Shown: positions 7,614-15,466 of the stretch, in pieces
Layout of the letters: each line of letters begins with the position of its first letter
Position numbering within the stretch: position 1 is the stretch's first letter
Position numbers and translations under genes: made by a program
Source of the DNA: Burkholderiales bacterium
GTDB lineage: Bacteria; Pseudomonadota; Gammaproteobacteria; Burkholderiales; JAEUOS01
Direction of reading: 5' to 3'
DNA length: 20,274 nt
Assembly (NCBI GenBank): GCA_947456845.1
Contig: CANGUJ010000021.1
Coordinates: 1-20,274 of the forward strand
The notes under the pieces: generated by a model
What the model saw: the letters and a program-made list of their open reading frames with translations, nothing else
Database searches by the model: none
What the model was told of the DNA's origin: nothing

Positions 7614-8579
7614 CTACTCCGGCTTCATGCCCGCTTCGCGCACCAGGCGCTCGAACTTCGCGTACTCGCTCCTGCCGAAGGCGGCGAACTCTTCCGGGGT
7701 ATTGGCCACCGGCTCCGCGCCCAACTGCGTGAGCCGGTCGCGCACTTCCGGCAGCTTCGCGATGCGTGCGATTTCGCGCTGGATCTTGTTGGTGATATCC
7801 GCCGGCATGTTGGGCGGCCCGTACAGGCCGTACCAGGCGGAAGTTTCGTAGCCCGGCAGGCCGCCCTCGATCACCGTGGGGATGTCGGGCATGGAAGGAG
7901 AGCGGTTCCTGCCGCCCACCCCCAGCACCCGCAGCTTGCCGCTCTTGTAGTGCTGCAACACGGTGAGCACGCTGGTGAAACCCACCTGGATGTGCCCGCC
8001 CAGGAGGTCGGTCATGATCTGCGAGCCGCCCTTGTAGGCCACATGCAGCAGGTTGACGCCGGCCTGCACCTTGAACTGCTCGCCGGCCAGGCGCGACGAC
8101 GGCTCGGAACTGCCGAAGGTGAGCTTGCCGGGCTGCGCCTTGGCCAGCGCGATCAGCTCCCTGATGCTGCTGGCCGGCACGGCGGGGTTGACCACCACCA
8201 CCCAGGGCGAGGCCGACACTAGCGTCACCGGCGTGAAGTCCTTGACCACGTCGAACGGCAGCTTGCCCTTGACGAACGGGTTGATCAGGTGCGCGGCCAC
8301 CACCAGCACCAGGTTGTGGCCGTCAGGCGGCGAATTGACGATCACTTCCGAGCCGATCACGCCATCGGCGCCCGGGCGGTTCTCCACCAGCACGGTCTGG
8401 CCCCAGGCCTCGGTGAGCTTTTGCGCGAACAGGCGCGCGAGGATGTCGGTGCCGCCGCCGGGCGCGTAGGGCACCATCAGGCGCACCGGCTTGGTGGGGT
8501 ACTGCTGCGCGCCAGCACCCGTTGCGACCAGGCCCAGCGCCAGCGCGGCTGCACGCAGCCATCCTTTCGCTCGAAACAT
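7614..8579 (-). CDS. Bug/TctC-family periplasmic solute-binding receptor
   Basis: A 321-residue receptor with a Sec-type signal peptide probably cut after GAGA (residue 24). The mature part starts QQYPTKPVRLMVPYAPGGGTD (Asp45 in the ligand loop), followed by VLVENRPGADGVIG, PPDGHNLVL, VAYKGGSQIMTDLLGG and a C-terminal FERLVREAGMKPE. GGGAGG sits close before ATG 8579. A same-frame reading runs on into the monooxygenase gene region upstream, but that is only out-of-frame overlap. It lies 74 bases after the monooxygenase gene and 51 before the MBL-fold hydrolase gene, so it is nested between the two catalytic steps it may feed. Ligand unknown. Confidence 0.94.
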   Translation of the reverse strand: MFRAKGWLRAAALALGLVATGAGAQQYPTKPVRLMVPYAPGGGTDILARLFAQKLTEAWGQTVLVENRPGADGVIGSEVIVNSPPDGHNLVLVVAAHLINPFVKGKLPFDVVKDFTPVTLVSASPWVVVVNPAVPASSIRELIALAKAQPGKLTFGSSEPSSRLAGEQFKVQAGVNLLHVAYKGGSQIMTDLLGGHIQVGFTSVLTVLQHYKSGKLRVLGVGGRNRSPSMPDIPTVIEGGLPGYETSAWYGLYGPPNMPADITNKIQREIARIAKLPEVRDRLTQLGAEPVANTPEEFAAFGRSEYAKFERLVREAGMKPE

Positions 8580-8653
8580 CGCTCCCTCCCGGTTATTGTT
8601 GTGGACCTCGCGTCGAGGCCATGCCGGAATGATAGAGCATCGCCTGCGACACC

Positions 8654-10303
8654 TCAGTCGCTGAGGGTGAAGCCTTCGTAGTGGTTGGCCGCGACCTGGT
8701 CGCAGATCTCCCGGTAGCGCGCCATGCCGCCCGCGTAGGGCAGGAAAACGCGAGGCTTGCCAGGAATGTTGGCGCCCATGTACCAGGAATGTGCGGCCAT
8801 CGGCAGCAATGTCGCGGCGGCGGCGGCGTTCACCTTTGCCACCCAGGCGTCCATCGCTTCCGCGCGGGCCTCGACCTGCCGCATGCCGGTGTCGCGCATG
8901 CGCGCGATGCAGCCGGTGATCCACTCCACATGCTGCTCGATCGGCACCGGCATGTTGCACAACACCGATGGGCTGCCGGGGCCGGTGATCATGAACAGGT
9001 TCGGAAACCCCGTCACCTGCAGGCCGAGATAGTTGCGCGGCCCATCGCGCCACACATCGCCCAGCGGGGTATCGCCGCGGCCGCGGATGTCCATGGCCAG
9101 GAGCGAACCGGTCAGGCCGTCGAAACCGGTGGCGAACACGATCGCATCGAGCGCGTACTCCTTCCTGCTGGTGCGGATGCCGCGCGGGGTAATGCGCTCG
9201 ATCGGCTCGGCGCGCAGGTCCACCAGCGCCACGTTGTCGCGGTTGAAGGTTTCGAAGTAACCGCTGTCGATCGGCGGGCGCTTGGCCGCGTAGGGATGGT
9301 CGATGTCGGCGAGCTTGGCCGCGGTGACCGGGTCCCTGACGATCCCGCGGATCTTGGCGCGGATGAAATCGGCGGCCGTCTTGTTGGCCTCCAGGTTCGA
9401 GATGATGTCGCCGAAGGTGGCGCGGAACTGCAGCCCGCCCTTCGCCCACGCGGCATCGTAGAGCGCCTGGCGCTCCTCCGGCGGGGTGGCGAGCGCCGAG
9501 CGGTCGGCATCGAAGAACGGATGGCCGTTGCGGGTGGCGCGCATGGTGCGGCTGATCTCGGCCACGTTGTCGCGCGCGTAGCGCTTGAACTCGTCGGTCA
9601 GCGGCGCGTTGCGGGCCGGCACGCTGTAGTTGGCGGTGCGCTGGAACACCGTCAGGTGCGCGGCCGTCTCGGCGATCACCGGCGCGCACTGGATGCCGGT
9701 GGAGCCGGTACCCACCTGCCCCACCCGCAGGCCGCGGAAGTCGACCCCCTCGTGCGGCCACTGGCCGGTGTGGACCCAGCGCCCCTCGAAGCTCTCCAGG
9801 CCCGGAATGTCGGGAATGTTGGCCGAGGACAGGCAGCCCACGGCGGTGATCAGGAAGCGCGCGCGATGACGTTCACCGGATGCGGTGCTGACCTGCCAGA
9901 GCTTCGCCGCCTCATCCCAGCACGCCGACTCGACCCGGGTATTGAAGCGGATGTCGCGCTTCAGGTCGAGGCGGTCGGCCACGAAATTGAGGTAGCGCAG
10001 AACCTCCGGCTGGCCTGGATAGCGCTCCGACCATTGCCATGCGCGCGCCAGTTCCTCGGAGAACGAAAACCGGTAGGCGTGACTTTCGGAATCGCAGCGC
10101 GCGCCGGGATAGCGGTTCCAGTACCAGGTGCCGCCGACACCGGCGGCCGCTTCCAGCACTTGCGCGGCAAGCCCGAGGCGGTCGCGCAGGCAATGCAACT
10201 GGTACATGCCGGCGAACCCGGCACCGATGATCAGCGCATCAAGAATGACGCCGGCTTGCGGCTGCTGCGCCGCGCCGTTCGCGAGCGGACTTGTTGTCGC
10301 CAT
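8654..10303 (-). CDS. Type I Baeyer-Villiger-type flavin monooxygenase
   Basis: A 549-residue flavoprotein. An FAD Rossmann motif GAGFAG lies at 27-32, then GGTWYWNRYPGARCD (57-71), the type I Baeyer-Villiger fingerprint F-x-G-x3-H-T-x2-W-P (Phe172 to Pro183) and a second, NADPH-binding Rossmann motif GTGSTG (198-203). These enzymes insert one oxygen of O2 next to a carbonyl, turning ketones into esters or cyclic ketones into lactones, using NADPH. GGAGGGG precedes ATG 10303. Its neighbours in the operon are a MaoC-like protein upstream (75 bases) and a Bug receptor and MBL-fold hydrolase downstream, which supports a ketone to lactone to hydroxy acid route. The fingerprint allows confident class assignment; the substrate is unknown, and flavin-dependent S- or N-oxidation is a remaining alternative. 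Confidence 0.92.
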   Translation of the reverse strand: MATTSPLANGAAQQPQAGVILDALIIGAGFAGMYQLHCLRDRLGLAAQVLEAAAGVGGTWYWNRYPGARCDSESHAYRFSFSEELARAWQWSERYPGQPEVLRYLNFVADRLDLKRDIRFNTRVESACWDEAAKLWQVSTASGERHRARFLITAVGCLSSANIPDIPGLESFEGRWVHTGQWPHEGVDFRGLRVGQVGTGSTGIQCAPVIAETAAHLTVFQRTANYSVPARNAPLTDEFKRYARDNVAEISRTMRATRNGHPFFDADRSALATPPEERQALYDAAWAKGGLQFRATFGDIISNLEANKTAADFIRAKIRGIVRDPVTAAKLADIDHPYAAKRPPIDSGYFETFNRDNVALVDLRAEPIERITPRGIRTSRKEYALDAIVFATGFDGLTGSLLAMDIRGRGDTPLGDVWRDGPRNYLGLQVTGFPNLFMITGPGSPSVLCNMPVPIEQHVEWITGCIARMRDTGMRQVEARAEAMDAWVAKVNAAAAATLLPMAAHSWYMGANIPGKPRVFLPYAGGMARYREICDQVAANHYEGFTLSD

Positions 10304-10378
10304 GCTGCAACCCCTCCGGCTTTCGGGAGCTCGATTGTGGCACGGCGCCTGGACGCAGACGCAGGCGCCGCTGCTGCC

Positions 10379-11518
10379 CTAGGCCCGGCTCGGCAGCGCC
10401 GCCACGGCATGGCCCTGGACGGACAGTTCGTCCTCCTGGTTCTTCCCGATCAGCTGGAATTCCACCAGCTTCTTGCCGTCCTTCTCGAACTTCTTGGTGA
10501 CACTGCCGTCGATGTAGAGCGTGTCGCCTTCCGGGTTGTGGCGGCGGATCTGGCAATACAGCTTGGTGAGCTGCCCGTCATCGCCGATCCAGTTGGTCAC
10601 CGCATGCGAGAGCCATGAAGCGCGTTCGGGGCCGTAGTCATAGGCGCCGGGCGCACCGACCTTGTGGGCGAACTCTTCTTCCCAGTGGACGCGCTCGGGG
10701 CAATCCGGCACGCCGAAGCGGTTCTTGATGCCGAGATTCGGGTGCTTGCTGATCATCTTGTAGGCCAGTTTGTGGGCGCGTATGTACAAGCCGCCCCAGC
10801 CCTGCGTATAGCAGATGAAGCCGGTGATGGTCATCGGCCCCTTGACCACCGTGGGCAATTTCTGGCCTTCGACCACATCCTCCCAGTAACGGGGCGTCGC
10901 GCCGCGTACTTCCTCCCTGGCGTAGAGATCATAGATCGCGGCAATCTCCTCCTCGGAATAGACCTTCGATTGCTTGTCCTTGAGGTGCGTGTACTTGGTG
11001 CCCGATTCGCGCGCCACGTCGCGGTCGGTGCGGAAGCACCATGAATCGGCGGCGGCCAGCTGGCTGCCGGTCTCGTCGTAGAAGTCGACGTGGTAGATCT
11101 GCTGGATAGAACGGCCGGCGAAGCGCGTCTTGTGTTCCACCAGATCCTTGAGGTAGGCCACGGTGGAGATGTTGGCGTTGCGATGGATGGGCTTCATCCA
11201 GTTGAAGTCGGTGCCGGCATACATCGCATGCACGCCGGGCAAGCCGCCGACGTAACCGCTGACGATGCGGCTGCAGGCGAGAATGAAGGACGGCGGCGCG
11301 ATCACGTCGCCATAGCGGGTCTTCTTCGCATACTCGGGATCGCACCACAGCGGGTTGTCGTCGCCGATGCCGTGCGCGTAGTGGCGGATGTTGTCGCGAG
11401 TGGCCTCGTAACACCAAGGCTCGAGCGTATCTTCGATCTTCACCCCGATGCGCTTGCGCAGGTCGTCGAGCGCCTCCTCGGTGATGCCGACAAATTCGCG
11501 TTGCAGTTCCTGTGACAT
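10379..11518 (-). CDS. MaoC-like double hot-dog protein (acyl dehydratase/hydratase family)
   Basis: A 379-residue protein with two hot-dog-like halves. The first half has the hydratase-2-like HYAHGIGDDNPLWCDPEYA (46-64), where the usual G-D-x-N-P-L-H reads G-D-D-N-P-L-W, so the catalytic His is replaced by Trp58. The second half shows the R-V-H-W-E-E-E-F helix and an ending typical of MaoC C-terminal domains. The family adds water to or removes it from enoyl-CoA thioesters. The start at 11518 is fixed by GAGGAA seven bases upstream. It is 26 bases after the acyl-CoA ligase gene, so a role on that ligase's CoA product is likely. Whether it is a catalyst or a binding or condensing variant cannot be told. 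Confidence 0.82.
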   Translation of the reverse strand: MSQELQREFVGITEEALDDLRKRIGVKIEDTLEPWCYEATRDNIRHYAHGIGDDNPLWCDPEYAKKTRYGDVIAPPSFILACSRIVSGYVGGLPGVHAMYAGTDFNWMKPIHRNANISTVAYLKDLVEHKTRFAGRSIQQIYHVDFYDETGSQLAAADSWCFRTDRDVARESGTKYTHLKDKQSKVYSEEEIAAIYDLYAREEVRGATPRYWEDVVEGQKLPTVVKGPMTITGFICYTQGWGGLYIRAHKLAYKMISKHPNLGIKNRFGVPDCPERVHWEEEFAHKVGAPGAYDYGPERASWLSHAVTNWIGDDGQLTKLYCQIRRHNPEGDTLYIDGSVTKKFEKDGKKLVEFQLIGKNQEDELSVQGHAVAALPSRA

Positions 11519-11544
11519 GGTATTTCCTCTGGTTGAAAGCGACA

Positions 11545-13089
11545 TCAGGTTTTGGCCTGGGCGGCGCGGTCGCGCAGCACCTTGCGGTTGATCTTGCCCG
11601 CCGGCGTCTTGGGCAGTTCGGTGACGAACTCGATCTGCCGCGGATACTCGTGCTGCGAAAGCTGCTTCTTCATGAAGGCCTGGATGTCCTCCACCGGCGC
11701 TTCGGCGCCGCCGCGCGCGACGATGTAGGCGCGCACCACCTGGCCGCGCACGCTGTCGGGCACGCCGATGACGGCGGCCTCGAGCACGGCCGGGTGCTTC
11801 ATCAGGCTGTTCTCGATCTCCACCGCGCTCATGGTCCAGCCGGCGGAGATGATCACGTCGTCGGAGCGGCCTTCGTGGAAGAAGTAACCTTCCTCGTCGC
11901 GCCGGCCGCGGTCCTTGATGTAGAACCATGCGCCCTTGCGCCTGACGGCGATCTCGCCGGACACGCCGGGCGGGAGTTCGCGGCCTTCGCGGTCGACGAT
12001 GGCCACCTGCCAGCCGGGCACCGGCTTGCCCAGCGAACCGGGCTTGACGTGATAGCCCGCGAAGCCGGGATAATTGGCGATCACCACGCCCACCTCGGTG
12101 GTGCCGTACATGCTGCAGGCCGGGCTGCCCAGGGTCTCTTCGACCCACGCGGCGGTATCGTCATCGATCGGCTCGCCGGTGAACGAGATCTTCGGGATGC
12201 GTAGCATGCCGGGCTTGAGGATGCCGGCATGGCGGATCATGCGGTACACCGTGGCGGCGGCGGCCAGGTTGTCTATGCCGAGTTCCCGCAGGGCCTCGAC
12301 GATCCGCACCGGATCGAAGCGCCCGGAATAGGCGCCGATGTGGATGCCCAGCGCCAGCGGCGCGATGGTGCCGTGCCACAGGCCATGGCCCCAGGCGGGC
12401 GACGACGGGCAGAAATAGCGGTCGCCGGGCGCCAGGCCCACGCCGTAGAGCGCGGCGATCATCAGCGTGACCACGCCGCGATGGGTGTGCTTGACCGCCT
12501 CCGGCAATTCGCGCGTGGTGCCGGAGGTGTACTGGAATATCGCCAGGTCGCCCGCCCGGGTATCGGACTCGAAGGCCGGCTCCTCGGCCGCCAGCGCGTC
12601 CCAGAAGGCGTCGTCGACCCGCACCACCTGCATGTCGGGGAACTGCGCGGCCAGCGCCGCGGTGTCGCCGTCGGCCAGCAGCACGCGCGGCTTGCAGTCG
12701 TTGATGCGCAGGGCCAGGCCCTCGGGTCCGAAAAGCGTGAACAGCGGCACGCCGATGGCGCCGCGCTTGACCGCGCCGAACATGCCCACATAGAAGCCCA
12801 GCGAGGGCTCGAGCATGACCGCCACCCGCTCGCCCTTGGCCACGCCGCGCCGCGCCAGCCAGTTGGCGAAGCGGCCGGTCAGGTCGGCGAGCTTGGCGAA
12901 GTCATGGTGCTCGAGGCGCCCGTCGGCGAACTTGATGCTCACCGCCGTGCCGCGTCCGGCATGGCGGTCGATGCATTCGTGGGCCAGGTTCATGCTCTCG
13001 GCGTTGCCGTCGAAAAGCGCCCACAGCTTGTCCCAGGTGAAGGCCGCCTGCGCCTCGGCCTGGGAACGGATGTCGGTGATGCTGGTCAT
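11545..13089 (-). CDS. AMP-forming acyl-CoA ligase (ANL superfamily), atypical P-loop
   Basis: A 514-residue AMP-binding enzyme of normal length that activates a carboxylic acid to its CoA thioester through an acyl-adenylate. Motifs are YTSGTT (187-192), SPAWGHGLWHG (230-240), SFTGEP (302-307), YGTTE (328-332), GRSDDVI (407-413) and the C-terminal catalytic lysine in PAGKINR (Lys499). The P-loop continues RELPEAVKHTH instead of the usual G-x-P-K-G-V, losing the common second glycine and shifting the lysine to residue 200. The SPAWGHG region and overall look point to an aryl- or medium-chain acid ligase rather than acetyl-CoA synthetase, but this is inference. The ATG at 13089 has no good ribosome site, so the gene may rely on coupling to the receptor gene 36 bases upstream. 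Confidence 0.9.
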   Translation of the reverse strand: MTSITDIRSQAEAQAAFTWDKLWALFDGNAESMNLAHECIDRHAGRGTAVSIKFADGRLEHHDFAKLADLTGRFANWLARRGVAKGERVAVMLEPSLGFYVGMFGAVKRGAIGVPLFTLFGPEGLALRINDCKPRVLLADGDTAALAAQFPDMQVVRVDDAFWDALAAEEPAFESDTRAGDLAIFQYTSGTTRELPEAVKHTHRGVVTLMIAALYGVGLAPGDRYFCPSSPAWGHGLWHGTIAPLALGIHIGAYSGRFDPVRIVEALRELGIDNLAAAATVYRMIRHAGILKPGMLRIPKISFTGEPIDDDTAAWVEETLGSPACSMYGTTEVGVVIANYPGFAGYHVKPGSLGKPVPGWQVAIVDREGRELPPGVSGEIAVRRKGAWFYIKDRGRRDEEGYFFHEGRSDDVIISAGWTMSAVEIENSLMKHPAVLEAAVIGVPDSVRGQVVRAYIVARGGAEAPVEDIQAFMKKQLSQHEYPRQIEFVTELPKTPAGKINRKVLRDRAAQAKT

Positions 13090-13125
13090 GGGTCGGATAG
13101 GGCGTTCTGGAATCGGACGGACGGG

Positions 13126-14106
13126 TTAGTCGGCCTTGATGCCGGCCTTGCGGATAGCCTGGCCCCAGCGCTGCGATTCGCTCTCGACAAAGGCCCTGAG
13201 CCGGTCGGGCGAGCCGCCGCCGGGCTCGAAGCCCATGCGCAACAGGCGCGCGCGCACCTCGGGCTGCGCGAGCGCCCTGGCCACCTCGGCGTTGAGCAGG
13301 CTGACCACCTCGGGCGGCGTGCCGCGCGGGGCGAACAGGGCATTCCAGGCCACCAGGTCGAAGCCCGGAATGCCCGATTCGGCGAAGGTCGGCACGCCCG
13401 GCGCGAGTTCGGTGCGCTGGCCGGTGGACACCGCGATCGCGCGGATCTTGCCAGCCGCGACCTGCGGCATCGACGCGGTGACCGTATCGACCATCAGCTG
13501 CACCTGCCCGCCGATCAGGTCGGTGAGCGCCGCACCGCTGCCCTTGTAGGCCACACCGAACAGGTCGATGTTCTCGCCCTGCCGGAGCAGTTCCACCACC
13601 ACGCGCGCGGTGGTGCTGGGCAGGGCGACGTTGATCGAACCGGGCTTGGCCTTCGCCATGGCGGCGATCTCGCGCAGGCTGGCCGCGCCGAAGGTCGGGC
13701 CGGCCGACAACAGCATCGGCAACGTCCCCACCAGCATGACCGGCACAAAGTCCCTGACCGGGTCGAAGGACAGCGAGGGATACATCGCTGCGTTCATCGC
13801 GTGGGTGGCGTTGGTGCCCATCAGCAGGGTGTAGCCGTCGCCCGCGGACTTGGCGACGAAGTCGGCGCCGATGTTGGCGCCGGCGCCCGGCCTGTTCTCC
13901 ACCACGATGGGCTGGCCGATGGCGGCCGATACCCGCTCGGCGATGGTGCGGGAAAGCACGTCGGTCCCCTGCCCCGGCGCATACGGCACCACCAGCTTGA
14001 TGGGGCGGTTCGGGTAGGGCTGCGCCAGCGCGGTGCCGGCGCCGAACACCATGCCCGCGGCGAGTGCGGTGGCAGCCGCGAGGAGCAGTCTGCGTGCATG
14101 CTTCAT
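13126..14106 (-). CDS. Bug/TctC-family periplasmic solute-binding receptor
   Basis: A 326-residue receptor with a Sec signal peptide probably cut after TALA (residue 28). Family marks are PYPNRPIKLVVPYAPGQGTD (Asp49 in the ligand loop; the second glycine of PGG is Gln), VVENRPGAGANIG, DGYTLLMG, VAYKGSGAALTDLIGG and the ending RWGQAIRKAGIKAD. GGAG lies nine bases before the ATG and directly after the stop of the CoA-transferase gene (12-base gap), so the two are likely translationally coupled. As second gene of the regulated minus-strand operon it is the receptor most likely made together with the CoA enzymes. Ligand not deducible. Confidence 0.94.
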   Translation of the reverse strand: MKHARRLLLAAATALAAGMVFGAGTALAQPYPNRPIKLVVPYAPGQGTDVLSRTIAERVSAAIGQPIVVENRPGAGANIGADFVAKSAGDGYTLLMGTNATHAMNAAMYPSLSFDPVRDFVPVMLVGTLPMLLSAGPTFGAASLREIAAMAKAKPGSINVALPSTTARVVVELLRQGENIDLFGVAYKGSGAALTDLIGGQVQLMVDTVTASMPQVAAGKIRAIAVSTGQRTELAPGVPTFAESGIPGFDLVAWNALFAPRGTPPEVVSLLNAEVARALAQPEVRARLLRMGFEPGGGSPDRLRAFVESESQRWGQAIRKAGIKAD

Positions 14107-14118
14107 GGTTTGTCTCCG

Positions 14119-15327
14119 TTATCTCGTTCTGGGTCGGATATGGACCGCGCCTTCGGCGATGAGGCGTTCGATGGCTGCCGCGTCGTAGCCCGCCGCGCCG
14201 AGGACGGCGCGGGTATCGCTGGCGAACGCGGGCGGCGCGCTGCGCACCCGGCCGGGCGTGCGCGAGAGCTTGACCGGCACCCCGAGCACACGCCCGCCCT
14301 CGACCTCCACCATCATCCTGCGGTGCGCGGTATGTGGATGGTTGAGCGCCTGGTCCACCGTGTGCACCGGCCCGGCCGGGACGCCCGCTGCCATCAGCGC
14401 GCGGCACAGGGGTTCGGATTCGTACTGCCGCAACACCGCCTCGATCTCCGCCTTGAGGACGGCGCGATGGCCGAGCCGGGCGGCATTGTTCGCGAAGCGC
14501 GCGTCGGCGGCCCATTCGGCCCGGCCGACCGCGGCGCAGAACTTGCGGAACTGGTTGTCGTTGACCACCCCGAGATAGATCTCGCCGTCGGCAGTGGCGA
14601 ACTTGTCATAGGGCGCGATATTGGGATGCGCGCTGCCGATGGGCTGCGGCACCTGGCCCGAGGCGAACCAGTTGGCGGCGTGCGGCACCAGAAGCGACAG
14701 CGCGGTGTCGTACAGGCACATGTCGACCAGTTGGCCGCGCCCAGAGCGGCCGCGCTCGGCCAGGGCCAGCATCACGCCCAGCGCCGCCTGCAGGCCGGTC
14801 ACGATATCGACCACCGGCATGCCCACGCGGGTGGCGCCGATGGAAGCGTCGCCGTTGATGCTCATCACCCCGCCCATGGCCTGCAGTACGGCGTCGTATC
14901 CGGGCAGTCCGCCCAGCGGACCATCGGCGCCGAAGCCGCTGACACGGCAGTAGATCAGGCGCGGAAATCGCTCGGCCAGCACCGCCTCGTAGCCCAGGCC
15001 CCACTTCTCCATGGTGCCCGGCAGGAAGTTTTCGACCAGCACGTCCGCATCGGCCAGAAGTCGCAGCAGCACCTCGCGCGCGGCCGCTTCGTTGAGGTCC
15101 AGGGCGATGGCATCCTTGTTGCGGTTCAGGCCGAAATAATAGGCCGCGCTGTCACCCACGAACGGCGGCCCGAGGGCGCGGGTCTCATCCCCCTGCGGCG
15201 GCTCGATCTTGAGCACCGAGGCGCCATGGTCGCCCAGGATCTGCGCGCAATACGGGCCGGCCAGCACCCGCGAAAGATCGAGGACGCGGAGGCCGGCGGC
15301 GGCGCCCTGCAGGGATTGGAGGTTCAA
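14119..15327 (-). CDS. Family III acyl-CoA transferase (CaiB/BaiF type)
   Basis: About 402 residues, the normal size for the family. Signatures are GLRVLDLSRVLAGPYCAQ (12-29), LGDHGASVLKIEPP, NRNKDAIALDLNE, PGYDAVLQAMGG and the catalytic-aspartate segment GMPVVDIVTGLQAALG with Asp174. It differs clearly from the CoA-transferase at 3453-4613, so it is not a recent copy. The start is uncertain: homology begins just after a TTG at 15327, with no clear ribosome site; TTG 15351 or ATG 15441 are in frame, but the latter would put the presumed operator inside the gene. It is the first gene of the minus-strand operon, divergent from an IclR-type regulator. It may load CoA onto the pathway acid or exchange CoA at the end of the route. 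Confidence 0.88.
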   Translation of the reverse strand: MNLQSLQGAAAGLRVLDLSRVLAGPYCAQILGDHGASVLKIEPPQGDETRALGPPFVGDSAAYYFGLNRNKDAIALDLNEAAAREVLLRLLADADVLVENFLPGTMEKWGLGYEAVLAERFPRLIYCRVSGFGADGPLGGLPGYDAVLQAMGGVMSINGDASIGATRVGMPVVDIVTGLQAALGVMLALAERGRSGRGQLVDMCLYDTALSLLVPHAANWFASGQVPQPIGSAHPNIAPYDKFATADGEIYLGVVNDNQFRKFCAAVGRAEWAADARFANNAARLGHRAVLKAEIEAVLRQYESEPLCRALMAAGVPAGPVHTVDQALNHPHTAHRRMMVEVEGGRVLGVPVKLSRTPGRVRSAPPAFASDTRAVLGAAGYDAAAIERLIAEGAVHIRPRTR

Positions 15328-15466
15328 GCGGAACAGGCCAGGATCTGACAAGCCCGAATGGTGCGCCGGCGCGGCGCCACGCGGCGCGGGTGGCCGGCCG
15401 CTTGTTTTACAATGTAAAAATTTCCGCAAAGCAACATCCATCCCGAGCGAATTCCGCGCCCTGACC
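15328..15466. promoter_or_regulatory. Divergent control region between CoA-transferase and iclR-type genes
   Basis: This 139-base gap separates the first gene of the minus-strand operon from the plus-strand regulator gene and must hold both promoters. Most of it is GC-rich, but bases 15404-15426 form an AT-rich island centred on a perfect palindrome. No convincing pair of -35 and -10 hexamers can be assigned on either strand. TACAAT (15408-15413, plus strand) lies inside the palindrome and could be a -10, which would let a bound regulator block its own promoter. Confidence 0.7.
15405..15419. promoter_or_regulatory. Perfect 15-base palindrome, candidate IclR-type operator
   Basis: TTTTACA (15405-15411) and TGTAAAA (15413-15419) are exact inverted copies around a single A. 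It lies 47 bases before the regulator's ATG and about 78 before the CoA-transferase start. IclR-family dimers bind short palindromes between divergent genes, so this is the obvious site. It stands out sharply in a GC-rich setting. Confidence 0.75.

Noticed and set aside
5787..8222. Long plus-strand frame opposite the receptor and MBL genes, and similar frames at 8681-10618 (plus) and 2115-3860 (minus)
   Set aside because: Low-complexity composition, no recognisable motif and full overlap with well-supported genes.
7614..9761. A 715-residue fusion of an upstream peptide with the Bug receptor
   Set aside because: The N-terminal part is an out-of-frame reading of the monooxygenase gene; the receptor has its own signal peptide and ribosome site at 8579.
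10379..12148. A 589-residue fusion to the MaoC-like protein
   Set aside because: The upstream part is an out-of-frame reading of the ligase gene; ATG 11518 has a good ribosome site.
12229..15348. Very long plus-strand open frame opposite the ligase, receptor and CoA-transferase genes
   Set aside because: The translation is His/Gly/Ala/Arg-rich with no domain, and it is antisense to three genes with clear motifs. Such frames arise from high GC content.
15328..15441. CoA-transferase start at ATG 15441
   Set aside because: It adds 38 residues unlike the family, places the palindrome inside the gene and has no ribosome site. I kept TTG 15327 with reservation.
15209..15466. N-terminal extension of the IclR-type regulator from 15209
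   Set aside because: It would overlap the divergent CoA-transferase gene and the palindrome; the family N-terminus starts at about 15467.
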